Assembly: GCA_038223055.1 (NCBI GenBank)
Contig: JBBRHF010000049.1
Location: 1 to 24,798 of the forward strand
DNA length: 24,798 nucleotides
Direction of reading: 5' to 3'
Source: JBBRHF01 sp038223055
GTDB taxonomy: Bacteria; Actinomycetota; Actinomycetes; JACCUZ01
The notes under the pieces were generated by a model, which searched no databases, was not told where the DNA came from, and saw nothing but the letters and a program-made list of their open reading frames with translations. The position numbers and the translations under genes were made by a program. How positions within the stretch are numbered: position 1 is the stretch's first letter; each line of letters opens with the position of its first letter. Positions 8,412 through 15,002 of the stretch are shown piece after piece.

Positions 8412-8514
8412 GGGGATCGCCACCCATGACTCTCCAACCGCCCGCTAGGGACCCCCATCTGGATTGCCACACGTGCAATTCTGGAACACGACGCCTATCA
8501 CGGGAGGGCACATC

Positions 8515-9156
8515 ATGACCCGTCGACCTGAACCGCCTGCCATCACCGCGGCCACCGCCCTAGCGGCCGCTGTCCTGCTCACCGCTCTCACCGGCTGCAA
8601 CGGCGACAGCCAGGCCGCCCAGATCCCGTCCACCTCGAGCACCCCGACCTCGGCGACCCCATCCCCGACCCCCACCGTCACCAAGGCGGCGACCCCAGAA
8701 GAGGCCGCAATCGCCCAGGCCCAGCAGGCCGTCCGTAACTACTACGACATTTACAACAAGGTGTCGCTGGACCCCGCCGCGAGCCTCGCGCTGCTCAAGA
8801 CGGTGGCGATCAGCACGGGGCTCATCACCACGAACATCATCGTGAACGACGGACGCGCCAAGAAACAGCGCCAGACCGGCACCACCGAGATCGCGTCCAT
8901 GCAGGTCAATGACGTGACCCTCACCAACAACCCAAAAAACCAGCCACCACAGATCCCGACCGTCCAAATCGACGTCTGCTACGACGTGAGCGGGGTGAAG
9001 CTCGTCGATGCCAGCGGCAAGTCCGTAGTTGCGCCGACCCGCAAGAGCAGGGCTCTGGCCAGGATGGGTGTGACCAACTACGCCTGGCCGAACTCGAAGG
9101 CGTGGAAAGTTGGCTGGGTTGAGGTCAAGGGGGAGCCGTGCGCTGGAAAAGCGTGA
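8515..9156 (+). CDS. Putative lipoprotein
   Basis: A 213-residue protein starting at the ATG at 8515, preceded by GGGAGGG at 8502-8508. The signal sequence is hydrophobic and ends in the lipobox LTGC (Cys at residue 27). A Thr/Ser/Pro-rich tether follows, and then an alpha/beta domain of about 150 residues containing AVRNYYDIYNKVSLDP, which recalls NTF2-like small extracytoplasmic domains. I do not recognise a specific family. Codon use is more AT-rich than its neighbours: one sample line (8881-8940) is about 53% GC by hand count. The last 19 bases overlap the following secreted-protein gene, so the two are probably one unit. The 103 bases before it may hold a promoter, but I see no clear consensus. 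Confidence 0.82.
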   Translation: MTRRPEPPAITAATALAAAVLLTALTGCNGDSQAAQIPSTSSTPTSATPSPTPTVTKAATPEEAAIAQAQQAVRNYYDIYNKVSLDPAASLALLKTVAISTGLITTNIIVNDGRAKKQRQTGTTEIASMQVNDVTLTNNPKNQPPQIPTVQIDVCYDVSGVKLVDASGKSVVAPTRKSRALARMGVTNYAWPNSKAWKVGWVEVKGEPCAGKA

Positions 9157-10094
9157 CGTTCATGCTCGCAGCCGCCCTTTTGACTGGTGGGCTCGCGGGA
9201 GTGACGGTCCGGACAGCCGCCGCGGGTCCACCCGATTGTCGGGTCATCAACCCCGTAAGCGGCACCTGCGTCATCACTGTCCCCAGTCCAGGCAGCCCCG
9301 CCGGCGCCAGACCCAGCCCACCCCCGAGCCGAGGAGTCGCTAGTCACGGGTCAGTCGAGTGCTTCACGTCACTCACGCACGAGAAAGTCCCATGTCACGA
9401 TCCCACCTACGGCTGGTGGAACCAGAAGGACGGCTGCTACCTGAAGCTCGTTGCCCCCCAGCCGCCGCAGACCGACCCCATTTGGCAAGGGCACACCGAC
9501 GGTGCCATCTACGCCTTCTTCTGTCCGGACGTGGTAGGTCGGGGTACTCCCGGCGGGGTTACTTGGCTTTTGACCCCTCCGCGTGGCTTCGGCGGAGTCC
9601 TCATAAGTCCGGCGGAGCTGGCGCAGCGCGCCGTGGCGACGATGCAGTTGCGTGCGGTCGAGATAGGGATCGTGCCGGAGCCCAAGCCGGGCAGCATCGG
9701 GCTGGTCGGTATGCCGACCTGGATGTGGACGACGCCGACGCCGAACACGTGGGGGCCGATCACTCGCACGGCCAGCGCCGGCGGGGTGACCGTGACCGCG
9801 ACGGCGAAGGTCACGACCGCGGTGTGGCGGATGGGCGACGGGACCACCGTTAACTGCACTAGCCCGGGCATGCCCTACGACGACGCCTACGGTCGGCGGG
9901 ACTCGCCCGACTGCGGGCACACCTATGTCAACACCAGTCTCGGCAAGCCCGGCGACGCCTACCAGGTCCAAGCGACTTCGTACTGGAAGGTCGAGTGGGC
10001 TGGCGGCGGTCAGACCGGCACGATCAACCTCGACTTCACCGCCAACACCCAAATCCGGATGGGAGAAATGCAAGTCCTGATCACACAAAACTGA
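9138..10094 (+). CDS. Secreted protein with a PKD-like segment
   Basis: A 318-residue protein. The GTG at 9138 is preceded by GGGGGAG and lies inside the 3' end of the lipoprotein gene. A signal peptide (VTFMLAAALLTGGLAGVTV) ends near AAAG. The mature part has an N-terminal Cys-containing region with several cysteines (about residues 34-130), suited to disulfides outside the cell. A later region reads VWRMGDGTTVNC and then SPDCGHTYVN, the GDG and HTY landmarks of PKD domains. Similar secreted proteins occur near actinobacterial pilus and conjugation loci and are sometimes loosely labelled ATP/GTP-binding, but no nucleotide-binding motif is visible here. The function is unknown; a surface partner for the neighbouring lipoprotein is a guess. 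Confidence 0.8.
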   Translation: MRWKSVTFMLAAALLTGGLAGVTVRTAAAGPPDCRVINPVSGTCVITVPSPGSPAGARPSPPPSRGVASHGSVECFTSLTHEKVPCHDPTYGWWNQKDGCYLKLVAPQPPQTDPIWQGHTDGAIYAFFCPDVVGRGTPGGVTWLLTPPRGFGGVLISPAELAQRAVATMQLRAVEIGIVPEPKPGSIGLVGMPTWMWTTPTPNTWGPITRTASAGGVTVTATAKVTTAVWRMGDGTTVNCTSPGMPYDDAYGRRDSPDCGHTYVNTSLGKPGDAYQVQATSYWKVEWAGGGQTGTINLDFTANTQIRMGEMQVLITQN

Positions 10095-10268
10095 CCGGCC
10101 GGCATGGCCTGCTGGGCGCTCGTGCTGGTCCTGGGCATCTCGGCCGCGCTGTTCGCCGCGGCCCGGCAAACCCTTTTGACGGCCGCTGCCCGGTGCGTCG
10201 GGGATCTGTTGCGGGTCTCGTCACCGTCGCACGCTTGCTACCGGGTCCGGAAGAACCAGCACGGGTAG
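10092..10268 (+). pseudogene. Decayed duplicate of the 5' end of the LysM/BTAD gene
   Basis: The bases from about 10092 to 10222 align with 5158-5312. They share a 22-base identical run (10118-10139 with 5219-5240), and similarity continues around CGTCGGGGA and CTGTTGCG or its equivalent. A short ORF from the ATG at 10104 to the TAG at 10266 reads LVLVLGISAALFAAARQ, matching the first membrane helix of the LysM protein (LVLVLGIPAGLLAVAG), and then VGDLLR. About 25 bases near the start are deleted, and nothing downstream of the first helix is preserved. As at the intact gene, it directly follows the stop of a secreted/pilus gene. It overlaps the 3' end of the opposite-strand GNAT gene and is unlikely to be functional. 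Confidence 0.7.
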
Positions 10269-10786
10269 GGCTGGCTGCTCAGACCTATGGCGATGGGTGT
10301 GCCGACTGGCAGGATTAGTTGCTCGCCGGGTTGCAGCACCGTGTAGCCAGAGCGCTGGTAGAACTTCGCGTCCTGAGGTGCGCAGTTGCCGACGAAGACC
10401 ACCGGTTGATCTTCGGCGCTGAACAGTTGGTGCAGCACCCCGAGGGTGACCACGCCCACTCCCTTGCCGCGCCAGGCGGGGTCGACAACTAGGTGCCGGA
10501 CGAATGTGACGACCTGGCCGTCGTCGAACCTCGCGGCGCCCGCCACGACAGCCCCGATGACTTTGCCGTCACTGTCTCGGGCCACCACACCGCCGCCCGC
10601 GGGGTCGATGGTCCAGCTGGTGGGGATCCCGAGGATGTTCGCGCGGACGAGCCGCTCGACGACGGGGCGATCGTGACCCTCCATCACCTCCCACTGAACA
10701 CCCTGCTCCAGCAGGCGCGCGGCATGGCGAACGTGTCGCTCCTTGACCTTCTCGAAGCCCCACCCCTGGGCCAGCAGCTGGGTCAC
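10238..10786 (-). CDS. GNAT-family N-acetyltransferase
   Basis: A 182-residue protein with the GNAT core. An N-terminal helical part (VKERHVRHAARLLEQG) precedes a strand pair (GGVVARDSDGKVIGAVVAG). Motif A follows (VRHLVVDPAWRGKGVGVV), carrying the acetyl-CoA-binding R-G-K-G-V-G turn, and then a C-terminal strand and helix (FYQRSGYTVL). The GTG at 10786 overlaps the TGA of the small ORF upstream, and GGGAAGG lies seven bases before it. The frame stays open to 11236 but would then run through the nuclease gene, so that extension is rejected. The substrate is unknown. It sits in a minus-strand group between two secretion blocks and may be cargo rather than part of either machine. Confidence 0.85.
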   Translation of the reverse strand: MTQLLAQGWGFEKVKERHVRHAARLLEQGVQWEVMEGHDRPVVERLVRANILGIPTSWTIDPAGGGVVARDSDGKVIGAVVAGAARFDDGQVVTFVRHLVVDPAWRGKGVGVVTLGVLHQLFSAEDQPVVFVGNCAPQDAKFYQRSGYTVLQPGEQLILPVGTPIAIGLSSQPYPCWFFRTR

Positions 10787-10890
10787 CGGCCGGCCTTCCC
10801 GTCGTTCGCGACGTCTCGTGCGCACCAGGCGACGAGTCCAGCGCCGGTGGCTCGCATGGCCCTGGGGCCGAAGCAGAACGGTTCTGTCAC
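10783..10890 (-). CDS. 35-residue small ORF coupled to the GNAT gene
   Basis: The GTG at 10890 is preceded by a near-ideal AAGGAG (10896-10901) with five-base spacing. The ORF encodes 35 residues (VTEPFCFGPRAM then RATGAGLVAWCARDVA) and stops with a TGA that overlaps the GNAT start (GTGA). This is the arrangement of a translational-coupling leader or a true small protein. The frame is also open upstream to about 11028 without a well-placed start, so the ORF might be the remaining end of a longer gene. I do not recognise a family. Confidence 0.55.
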   Translation of the reverse strand: MTEPFCFGPRAMRATGAGLVAWCARDVANDGKAGR

Positions 10891-11028
10891 GACTTCTCCT
10901 TTCTTCGACAGGTAGTCCGCAGTGGCGACGTTGACCCGTCGCATCAACGTCAGAGCGCCTTCGTGGACGGTGCGGACCGTTGAGGGCTTGGCGCGGCGGC
11001 GGGCGATCCGCGTCGGTGAGGGTGGCGA

Positions 11029-11823
11029 TCACCCGGCGAGGCGCCGAGGCTGGAACTGGGCGGCGAACCTGGCCGCGTCGCGCCACACCTTGGTGCCGAA
11101 CACGGGCAGCCCGGCTGGGGAGCCGGCCACGCCGAGGCACTTGTCCAAGAGCAGGGTCACGCTGGCCCGCATCGACGGGGTCAGGCGCAGGTGGTATCCG
11201 GCGACCACGCGGGTAAAGCGGATCGCGTAGGTGCACCGGTAGGGCTTGTTCGGAGGGAGCCAGGAGTCGGGCCCGGACGCCTGTTTCGCCGCGTTCGCGT
11301 GTCCGTCGACGGCGAGCAGGTTGGCGGGGTCGTTGGCGAACGCGATCCGCCTACCCGCTGGCCATTGGGCGGCGCCGAGCTGCCATGCCAGCGCGAGCGG
11401 CGTGACGTGGTCGAGTTGCACGGCGGTCGCGTTCGTCTTGCGGAAGTGCAGCGTCTGGCCGGTGTAGGGGTCGGCGAGGGTGCCGGCTATGACAACGCAC
11501 CGGTCACGGCGGATGACATCGGTCAGGTCGCGGGCGAGGATGTCATCACGTGTCCGACACCGATTCCTGTCGACGTCCAGCCAAGCGGCCCCGAACTTGA
11601 TCCGCTGGTATCCGGTGCGAGGGCCGCGGCCACCGACGCGGATGGTCGCGAGCATCCTGCGGGCCGCCGCCACCTGCGCGGCGGTGTGGGATCGGACAGG
11701 GGGTCCGGTGGCTGCTCCCGGCGTCGGCGCCGCAGCGCGGGCCGAAGGGCCGGGCACGGCGCCCCCGAGTGCCGCGGCGCACAGGGCCACGACCACGAGC
11801 GGTCTGCCGAGTGAGGTCATCAT
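11029..11823 (-). CDS. Secreted HNH-type nuclease (DUF1524/GmrSD C-terminal-like)
   Basis: A 264-residue protein with a signal peptide (RPLVVVALCAAALGGAVPG, cleavage near ARA-AAP). It contains the HNH landmarks of the secreted DUF1524-like family: DRNRCRTRDDIL, the DHVTPLA active-site motif with its metal/catalytic His, and NLLAVDGHANAAKQASGPDS with the conserved Asn and His-Asn-x-x-K pattern. A Cys pair (KPYRCTYA, LDKCLG) may be bridged. I chose the ATG at 11823 because GAGG lies eight bases upstream; a GTG at 11832 and an ATG at 11820 are alternatives. Such enzymes cut DNA or RNA outside the cytoplasm. The role here (nutrient scavenging, competition, or trimming transferred DNA) cannot be read from sequence. 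Confidence 0.87.
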   Translation of the reverse strand: MMTSLGRPLVVVALCAAALGGAVPGPSARAAAPTPGAATGPPVRSHTAAQVAAARRMLATIRVGGRGPRTGYQRIKFGAAWLDVDRNRCRTRDDILARDLTDVIRRDRCVVIAGTLADPYTGQTLHFRKTNATAVQLDHVTPLALAWQLGAAQWPAGRRIAFANDPANLLAVDGHANAAKQASGPDSWLPPNKPYRCTYAIRFTRVVAGYHLRLTPSMRASVTLLLDKCLGVAGSPAGLPVFGTKVWRDAARFAAQFQPRRLAG

Positions 11824-11847
11824 CTCCGTCACCTCATGGGGGGTAGT

Positions 11848-11873
11848 GGGCCAATGCGGACGGTAGTTGGCCC
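11848..11873. other. Inverted repeat between the sigma-like and nuclease genes
   Basis: A perfect 7-base inverted repeat (GGGCCAA at 11848-11854, TTGGCCC at 11867-11873) has a 12-base loop, with GTG/CAC pairing possible outside a one-base bulge. It lies after the sigma-like gene and about 25 bases before the nuclease start on the same strand. It could be a weak terminator for the first gene or an operator for the second. Confidence 0.35.
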
Positions 11874-11935
11874 CACCGACACTGACCGTCGACGTGTGGG
11901 CACAGGTTCCTTATTGATCGTGCCTGCCGGGTTGG

Positions 11936-12811
11936 TCAGGCGGTGGCGGCCAGCTGAGCGATGGGGTCGCCGTCGATGTCGGCGCGTACCGCGGCGACGA
12001 GTCGGCGGCGGGCGCGGCTGCACCGCTTGCGGAGGACGGTGTGGCTGAGCCCGAGCTCGTGGGCCACGTCGGCGCCGCGGTGACCGTCGCGGGGGTCGGG
12101 GAGGTACACCCGGACCAGCAGGCTGGCCTCCTCGGCGCAGATCGCGCGGACGTCGAGACCCCAGATGATGACCTCGAGCAGGTCCGCGTCCGAGCTGAGC
12201 CCGCCGCCGCTGGTGCGGGGGTCCTCGTATGCGCGGGCGGCGAGCCGGTCGGCGCACACGTCGGGGGACAGCGGGATGTCGCCGGGGGGTTTGCGGTGGC
12301 CGCTGGTGAGCTGGTGCAGGGTGTCCAGGGCGAGGTTCGCGGCGATCTTGGTCTGGCGCCGGCCTGCCGGGTAGGTGTGGAGAACTTCCCAGAAGGTGGC
12401 TACGGCGATGTGGCGGCGGTCCTCGATCCGCCGGTCGTCGTTGCTGGTGGGCCGCATTCGGCGCACCATCCGGGAAATCTTTGGCAGCATCGCCTGGAGC
12501 AGCACACGTCCGGCGAGCTGCTGCCCGGCCTGGGCTAGCCGTAGCAGCGCGAGCAGCAGCTGGTCTTCCTCGACGCTGTGGCTGGTGTCGATGCGGTCGA
12601 CCAGCTCGCCCAGCGAGGTGGGCCCGGCCAGGACGGGCTCGGCTCGGCCCCACCGTCCCAGCGTGTGCGCCATTGAGGGCAGCGCGCCCAGCCGGGTCCA
12701 TTCCTGGCCTAGCTGCCCGAAGATGCCGCGATCCAGATCGTCGTCGAGGTCATCGGCGAGGTGAGCCCGGAACAGACCCGGGCCGGGACAGGCAGTGATG
12801 AGGGTCGACAT
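11936..12811 (-). CDS. Sigma-70 region 4-like HTH protein
   Basis: A 291-residue protein starting at the ATG at 12811, seven bases after GGAG. The frame extends to 13033, but that extension is low-complexity basic sequence and includes the repeat region, so I reject it. The N-terminal half is helical and acidic (FRAHLADDLDDDLDRGIFGQ). The middle contains LLALLRLAQAGQQLAGRVLL and RMVRRMRP, which could correspond to a divergent sigma region 2. The C-terminus reads GADVAHELGLSHTVLRKRCS then RARRRLVAAV, a region 4-type helix-turn-helix. It resembles actinobacterial proteins annotated as sigma factors near mobile elements. It is divergent from the type IV secretion operon and is a plausible regulator of it. 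Confidence 0.72.
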   Translation of the reverse strand: MSTLITACPGPGLFRAHLADDLDDDLDRGIFGQLGQEWTRLGALPSMAHTLGRWGRAEPVLAGPTSLGELVDRIDTSHSVEEDQLLLALLRLAQAGQQLAGRVLLQAMLPKISRMVRRMRPTSNDDRRIEDRRHIAVATFWEVLHTYPAGRRQTKIAANLALDTLHQLTSGHRKPPGDIPLSPDVCADRLAARAYEDPRTSGGGLSSDADLLEVIIWGLDVRAICAEEASLLVRVYLPDPRDGHRGADVAHELGLSHTVLRKRCSRARRRLVAAVRADIDGDPIAQLAATA

Positions 12812-13124
12812 GGTCGGCTCCGATTCCGCGCAGTGACGGGGACGCTCCTGATCGTGGTCACTGCGCTGGTCGGACGCGCTTGCCCGCAGGCCCCGGATCG
12901 TTGCCCGCGTGGCCCGATTTGTTGCCTGGCGCGCTGAGCCCGCTTGCCGTGGCCGCAATCGCAGGCTCATTGGGGCTGGGGCGGGTGTGTGGTGTCGCCG
13001 CACTTGAGAAAAGGGCGGTCGTCGCGGTGTCACAAGAAGCCCCGTGTCCGCACCTTCTCCCTATGTCAAGGCAACTGGCGGAGGCGAGGCAGCTGTGGAC
13101 GAGGACCAGCTCGGGGAGCAGGAG
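12812..13124. promoter_or_regulatory. Divergent intergenic region between sigma-like gene and secretion operon
   Basis: These 313 bases separate two outward-facing genes, so both promoters should lie here. I see the four-copy TTGCC series described separately, a TTGAGAAAAG at about 13003, and a TGTCACAAGAAG near 13029. The latter shares TGTCACA with the leader repeats at 3205 and 3538. No convincing -10/-35 pair can be fixed by eye. Frames crossing it on both strands look like GC-driven shadows. Confidence 0.5.
12880..12965. repeat. Four phased TTGCC direct repeats (21-22 bp period)
   Basis: TTGCC occurs at 12880, 12901, 12922 and 12944, giving steps of 21, 21 and 22 bases, two helical turns. 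The first two units share TTGCCCGC and about 15 of 21 bases; units three and four keep little beyond TTGCC and GC-rich sequence. The spacing suits protein binding on one face of the DNA. The region is about 70-150 bases upstream of the sigma-like start. Seen directly; a regulatory role is inferred. Confidence 0.5.
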
Positions 13125-13412
13125 ATGGGCGATGCCGGGCGAGTGCGTTCGGTGCGTCGGAGGATGGACGAGGCGATCGGGGAGCTGTCCGAGCGCCCGT
13201 TCGACGAGGCGGCTGCGGCGCGGATGCGCCGTGCCCTCGATGCCACTGCGTCGGCGCGGTCGGCGCTGCTGCGACTGCGCCGCCATCCGCCTCGCCCCGC
13301 GCCACGCGGCGCGCTACGGCTGGTCGACGGCGCCCCCGATAGGCGGGTCGACGAGATCTCCGAGCGTCGGTGGACGGCGGTCGGCGATGACCCGCCCGGG
13401 GACGCCGCGTGA
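13125..13412 (+). CDS. Small hydrophilic protein, first gene of the type IV secretion operon
   Basis: A 95-residue, mostly helical, charged protein without membrane segments or signal peptide. The first 60 residues (SVRRRMDEAIGELSERPFDE, then RMRRALDATASARS) look like a short coiled-coil. The tail is Arg/Pro rich. I chose the ATG at 13125 because GGGGAG precedes it at six bases; an in-frame GTG at 13095 would add ten residues. The stop TGA overlaps the GTG of the TcpC-like gene, so it is co-translated with the secretion genes. I do not recognise the family; a cytoplasmic accessory role is a guess. Confidence 0.65.
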   Translation: MGDAGRVRSVRRRMDEAIGELSERPFDEAAAARMRRALDATASARSALLRLRRHPPRPAPRGALRLVDGAPDRRVDEISERRWTAVGDDPPGDAA

Positions 13413-14500
13413 AGACCGCATTGCGGTTGCGGCGCCGGGAAAGTCCCGCACCAGCACCCGACGACGACGTTGCCCTCGCCGCGGAGGCCGATCGGGACGT
13501 GCGTTTGCAGTCGCGCTGGACCGGCGGCTCCCTCCTGGCGACCCGGTTGGCGACGGCTGTGCTGTGGGCCGCTCTGCTGGCCGGGCCGTCGGCGCTGGCC
13601 CTGGCGCTGCTGCAGACCGGCCCGGGCGGGCAATCCACCCGGGTGGCCCCGCCGGCCGCCGACCCTGTCGGTGAGCAGGCCGCGGTCGGGGAGTTCGCGC
13701 AGCGGTTCGTGGTGACCTGGCTGCAGAGCATCCGCGGGCAGGAGAAGCAGCTCGCGCCCTACGTCAAGACGATCAGCCTCACCTTGCCTGAGGTCGCCTG
13801 GGTGGCCGACCAGCCGGCGACCGCTGACCTTCGCCGCGCGGGCGGCGCCGCGACGTGGTCGGTCCTGGTCGGGGTCACCGTCACCGCCCCGCGAGCTGCG
13901 GGCCCGCCGGTCGTCGGCGCGCCGGTCGTCGGGGCTGCGCCGGTGCGCCGGTATTTCCGGGTCCCGGTCCGGTACCGGTCCGGGGCGGTGGTAGCGCTGG
14001 CGCTGCCGGCACCCGTGGCCGCGCCCGCCGCGGGGGAGGCACCGCAGCTGACCTACCGCTACCACCCATCCCTGGATGGCCCGGTCGCCCGCGCGGTGCA
14101 GGAGTTCCTGTCCGCCCTGCTGACCGGCGCCGGGGACGTGACCCGCCTGGTGACGCCCGGTGCGGACATCGCGGCGGTCCTCCCAGCCCCGTACACCGGG
14201 GTGGAGGTCACCGACGTGCTGGTGGACCGCGACCTGGCCTCCGGGCCAGGCGACCGGCCCCAGGGTGAGCGGCTCCGCGCCCTGGTCGACGCCGTCGCGG
14301 CCGCCGGACCCAGGCAGCAGATCAGCGTGCAATACGCGCTGACCCTGACCTCACGGGCCGGCCGGTGGGAGGTCACCGCCCTCGATCTGACCCCCGCCGC
14401 GCAGACACCGCTGCCCCGCGCTGCAGGCGCGTCCGGCGCCCCTGTCACGGCGCCGGCCCCGCCGTCCTCACCCAGCCCGGCCGCCCAGCCCACCCGCTGA
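13409..14500 (+). CDS. TcpC/VirB8-like conjugal transfer protein
   Basis: A 363-residue bitopic protein. A cytoplasmic basic tail (about residues 1-43) precedes one membrane helix (LATAVLWAALLAGPSALALA, about 46-68). Two extracytoplasmic NTF2-like modules follow: the first begins at EFAQRFVVTWLQSIRGQEKQ, and the second at GPVARAVQEFLSALLTG and ends with YALTLTSRAGRWEVTAL. This two-module layout matches TcpC of Gram-positive conjugative elements, a VirB8 structural relative that scaffolds the secretion channel. A Pro/Ala tail ends the protein. The GTG at 13409 overlaps the stop of the upstream gene. A duplicated PVVGAPVVGAAPV stretch lies at the loop between strands. Confidence 0.85.
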   Translation: MKTALRLRRRESPAPAPDDDVALAAEADRDVRLQSRWTGGSLLATRLATAVLWAALLAGPSALALALLQTGPGGQSTRVAPPAADPVGEQAAVGEFAQRFVVTWLQSIRGQEKQLAPYVKTISLTLPEVAWVADQPATADLRRAGGAATWSVLVGVTVTAPRAAGPPVVGAPVVGAAPVRRYFRVPVRYRSGAVVALALPAPVAAPAAGEAPQLTYRYHPSLDGPVARAVQEFLSALLTGAGDVTRLVTPGADIAAVLPAPYTGVEVTDVLVDRDLASGPGDRPQGERLRALVDAVAAAGPRQQISVQYALTLTSRAGRWEVTALDLTPAAQTPLPRAAGASGAPVTAPAPPSSPSPAAQPTR

Positions 14501-14528
14501 CGCGGACACCACCAAGGGAGACCACCCA

Positions 14529-15002
14529 ATGTCCACTGTGCATCTCACTCACGACGGCGTGACCATCCTCGCCTGCGCAGGCATCCTCGACTGCGCCACC
14601 ACCAAGGTGGAGGAGCTCCGCATCTTCTTCCGCGGCTTCTCCGTCGTGGCCGGCATCGGCTTCGTCATCTTCCAGGCGCTGGCATCACGCGGTGCGTTCG
14701 CCCGGATCATCATCTCGGGACTGGCCGCCGGGGTGTTCATCTGGATCGTGTGGAACGTCACCGACCTACGTGACCGGGTCGGCAAAGAAATCGACACGAC
14801 TCCTGCCGCGCAGAAGCTCCCCGGGCGCGCCGACATACTCGCCGTTCCGGGGCGGGTGCGGATGAGAGACCTGTCACCGGGCGACCAGGTCTTCGATAGG
14901 TGGGGCAATCTCACGGTCGTGCTGGTGTCGTCACCGGCAGCCGGCGCCGGGCGGCAGGGCGGGCCGCCGACGGGATCGAGATCCGCGCAGAACCTGCTAT
15001 GA
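14529..15002 (+). CDS. Small VirB2-position membrane protein with an intein-derived C-terminal tail
   Basis: A 157-residue protein. GGGAG lies ten bases before the ATG at 14529. Residues 1-100 form a small protein with two membrane helices (VVAGIGFVIFQALASRGAF and IIISGLAAGVFIWIVWNV) flanked by charged segments, in the place and shape of a VirB2-like subunit ahead of the VirB3-like gene. From about residue 104 the sequence changes: ILAVPGRVRMRDLSPGDQVF then VVLVSS matches the start of the intein in the VirB4 gene. The remainder is Gly/Arg-rich, probably out of the ancestral frame. The stop overlaps the ATG of the next gene (ATGA). The fused tail may be tolerated or harmful; the original end of the gene is not identifiable. 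Confidence 0.75.
   Translation: MSTVHLTHDGVTILACAGILDCATTKVEELRIFFRGFSVVAGIGFVIFQALASRGAFARIIISGLAAGVFIWIVWNVTDLRDRVGKEIDTTPAAQKLPGRADILAVPGRVRMRDLSPGDQVFDRWGNLTVVLVSSPAAGAGRQGGPPTGSRSAQNLL
14832..14998 (+). pseudogene. Decayed fragment of the VirB4 intein (blocks A to B)
   Basis: Bases 14862-14936 align ungapped with 17125-17199 (ATGAGAGA, CCGGGCGACCA, GTCTTCGA, GTCGTGCTG), about three quarters identical. To the left, CTCGCCGT (14838-14845) matches the intein's second to fourth codons (17080-17087), with some bases missing between. To the right, CCGACGG and GCAGA correspond in order to the block B region (about 17239-17270) but in a different frame, so indels have accumulated. No splicing C-terminus remains. 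It lies immediately before the next gene's start. Confidence 0.72.

Noticed and set aside
10787..11236. N-terminal extension of the GNAT gene
   Set aside because: It would overlap the nuclease gene and has no domain signature; the GTG at 10786 has a ribosome site and a coupled upstream stop.
12880..12965. CRISPR array or plasmid replication iterons
   Set aside because: Only five bases are conserved in all four units, with no spacers, no cas genes and no replication initiator nearby.
12880..13674. Long + strand frame across the divergent region
   Set aside because: It crosses the 13125 gene and the start of the TcpC-like gene in another phase and is Arg-rich; a GC-driven shadow.
14976..15002. 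The terminal AQNLL of the small membrane protein as a remnant of the intein C-terminus (THN then SL)
   Set aside because: Only a few bases match, and the region aligns better, in order, with intein block B, so the C-terminal splice site is not supported.
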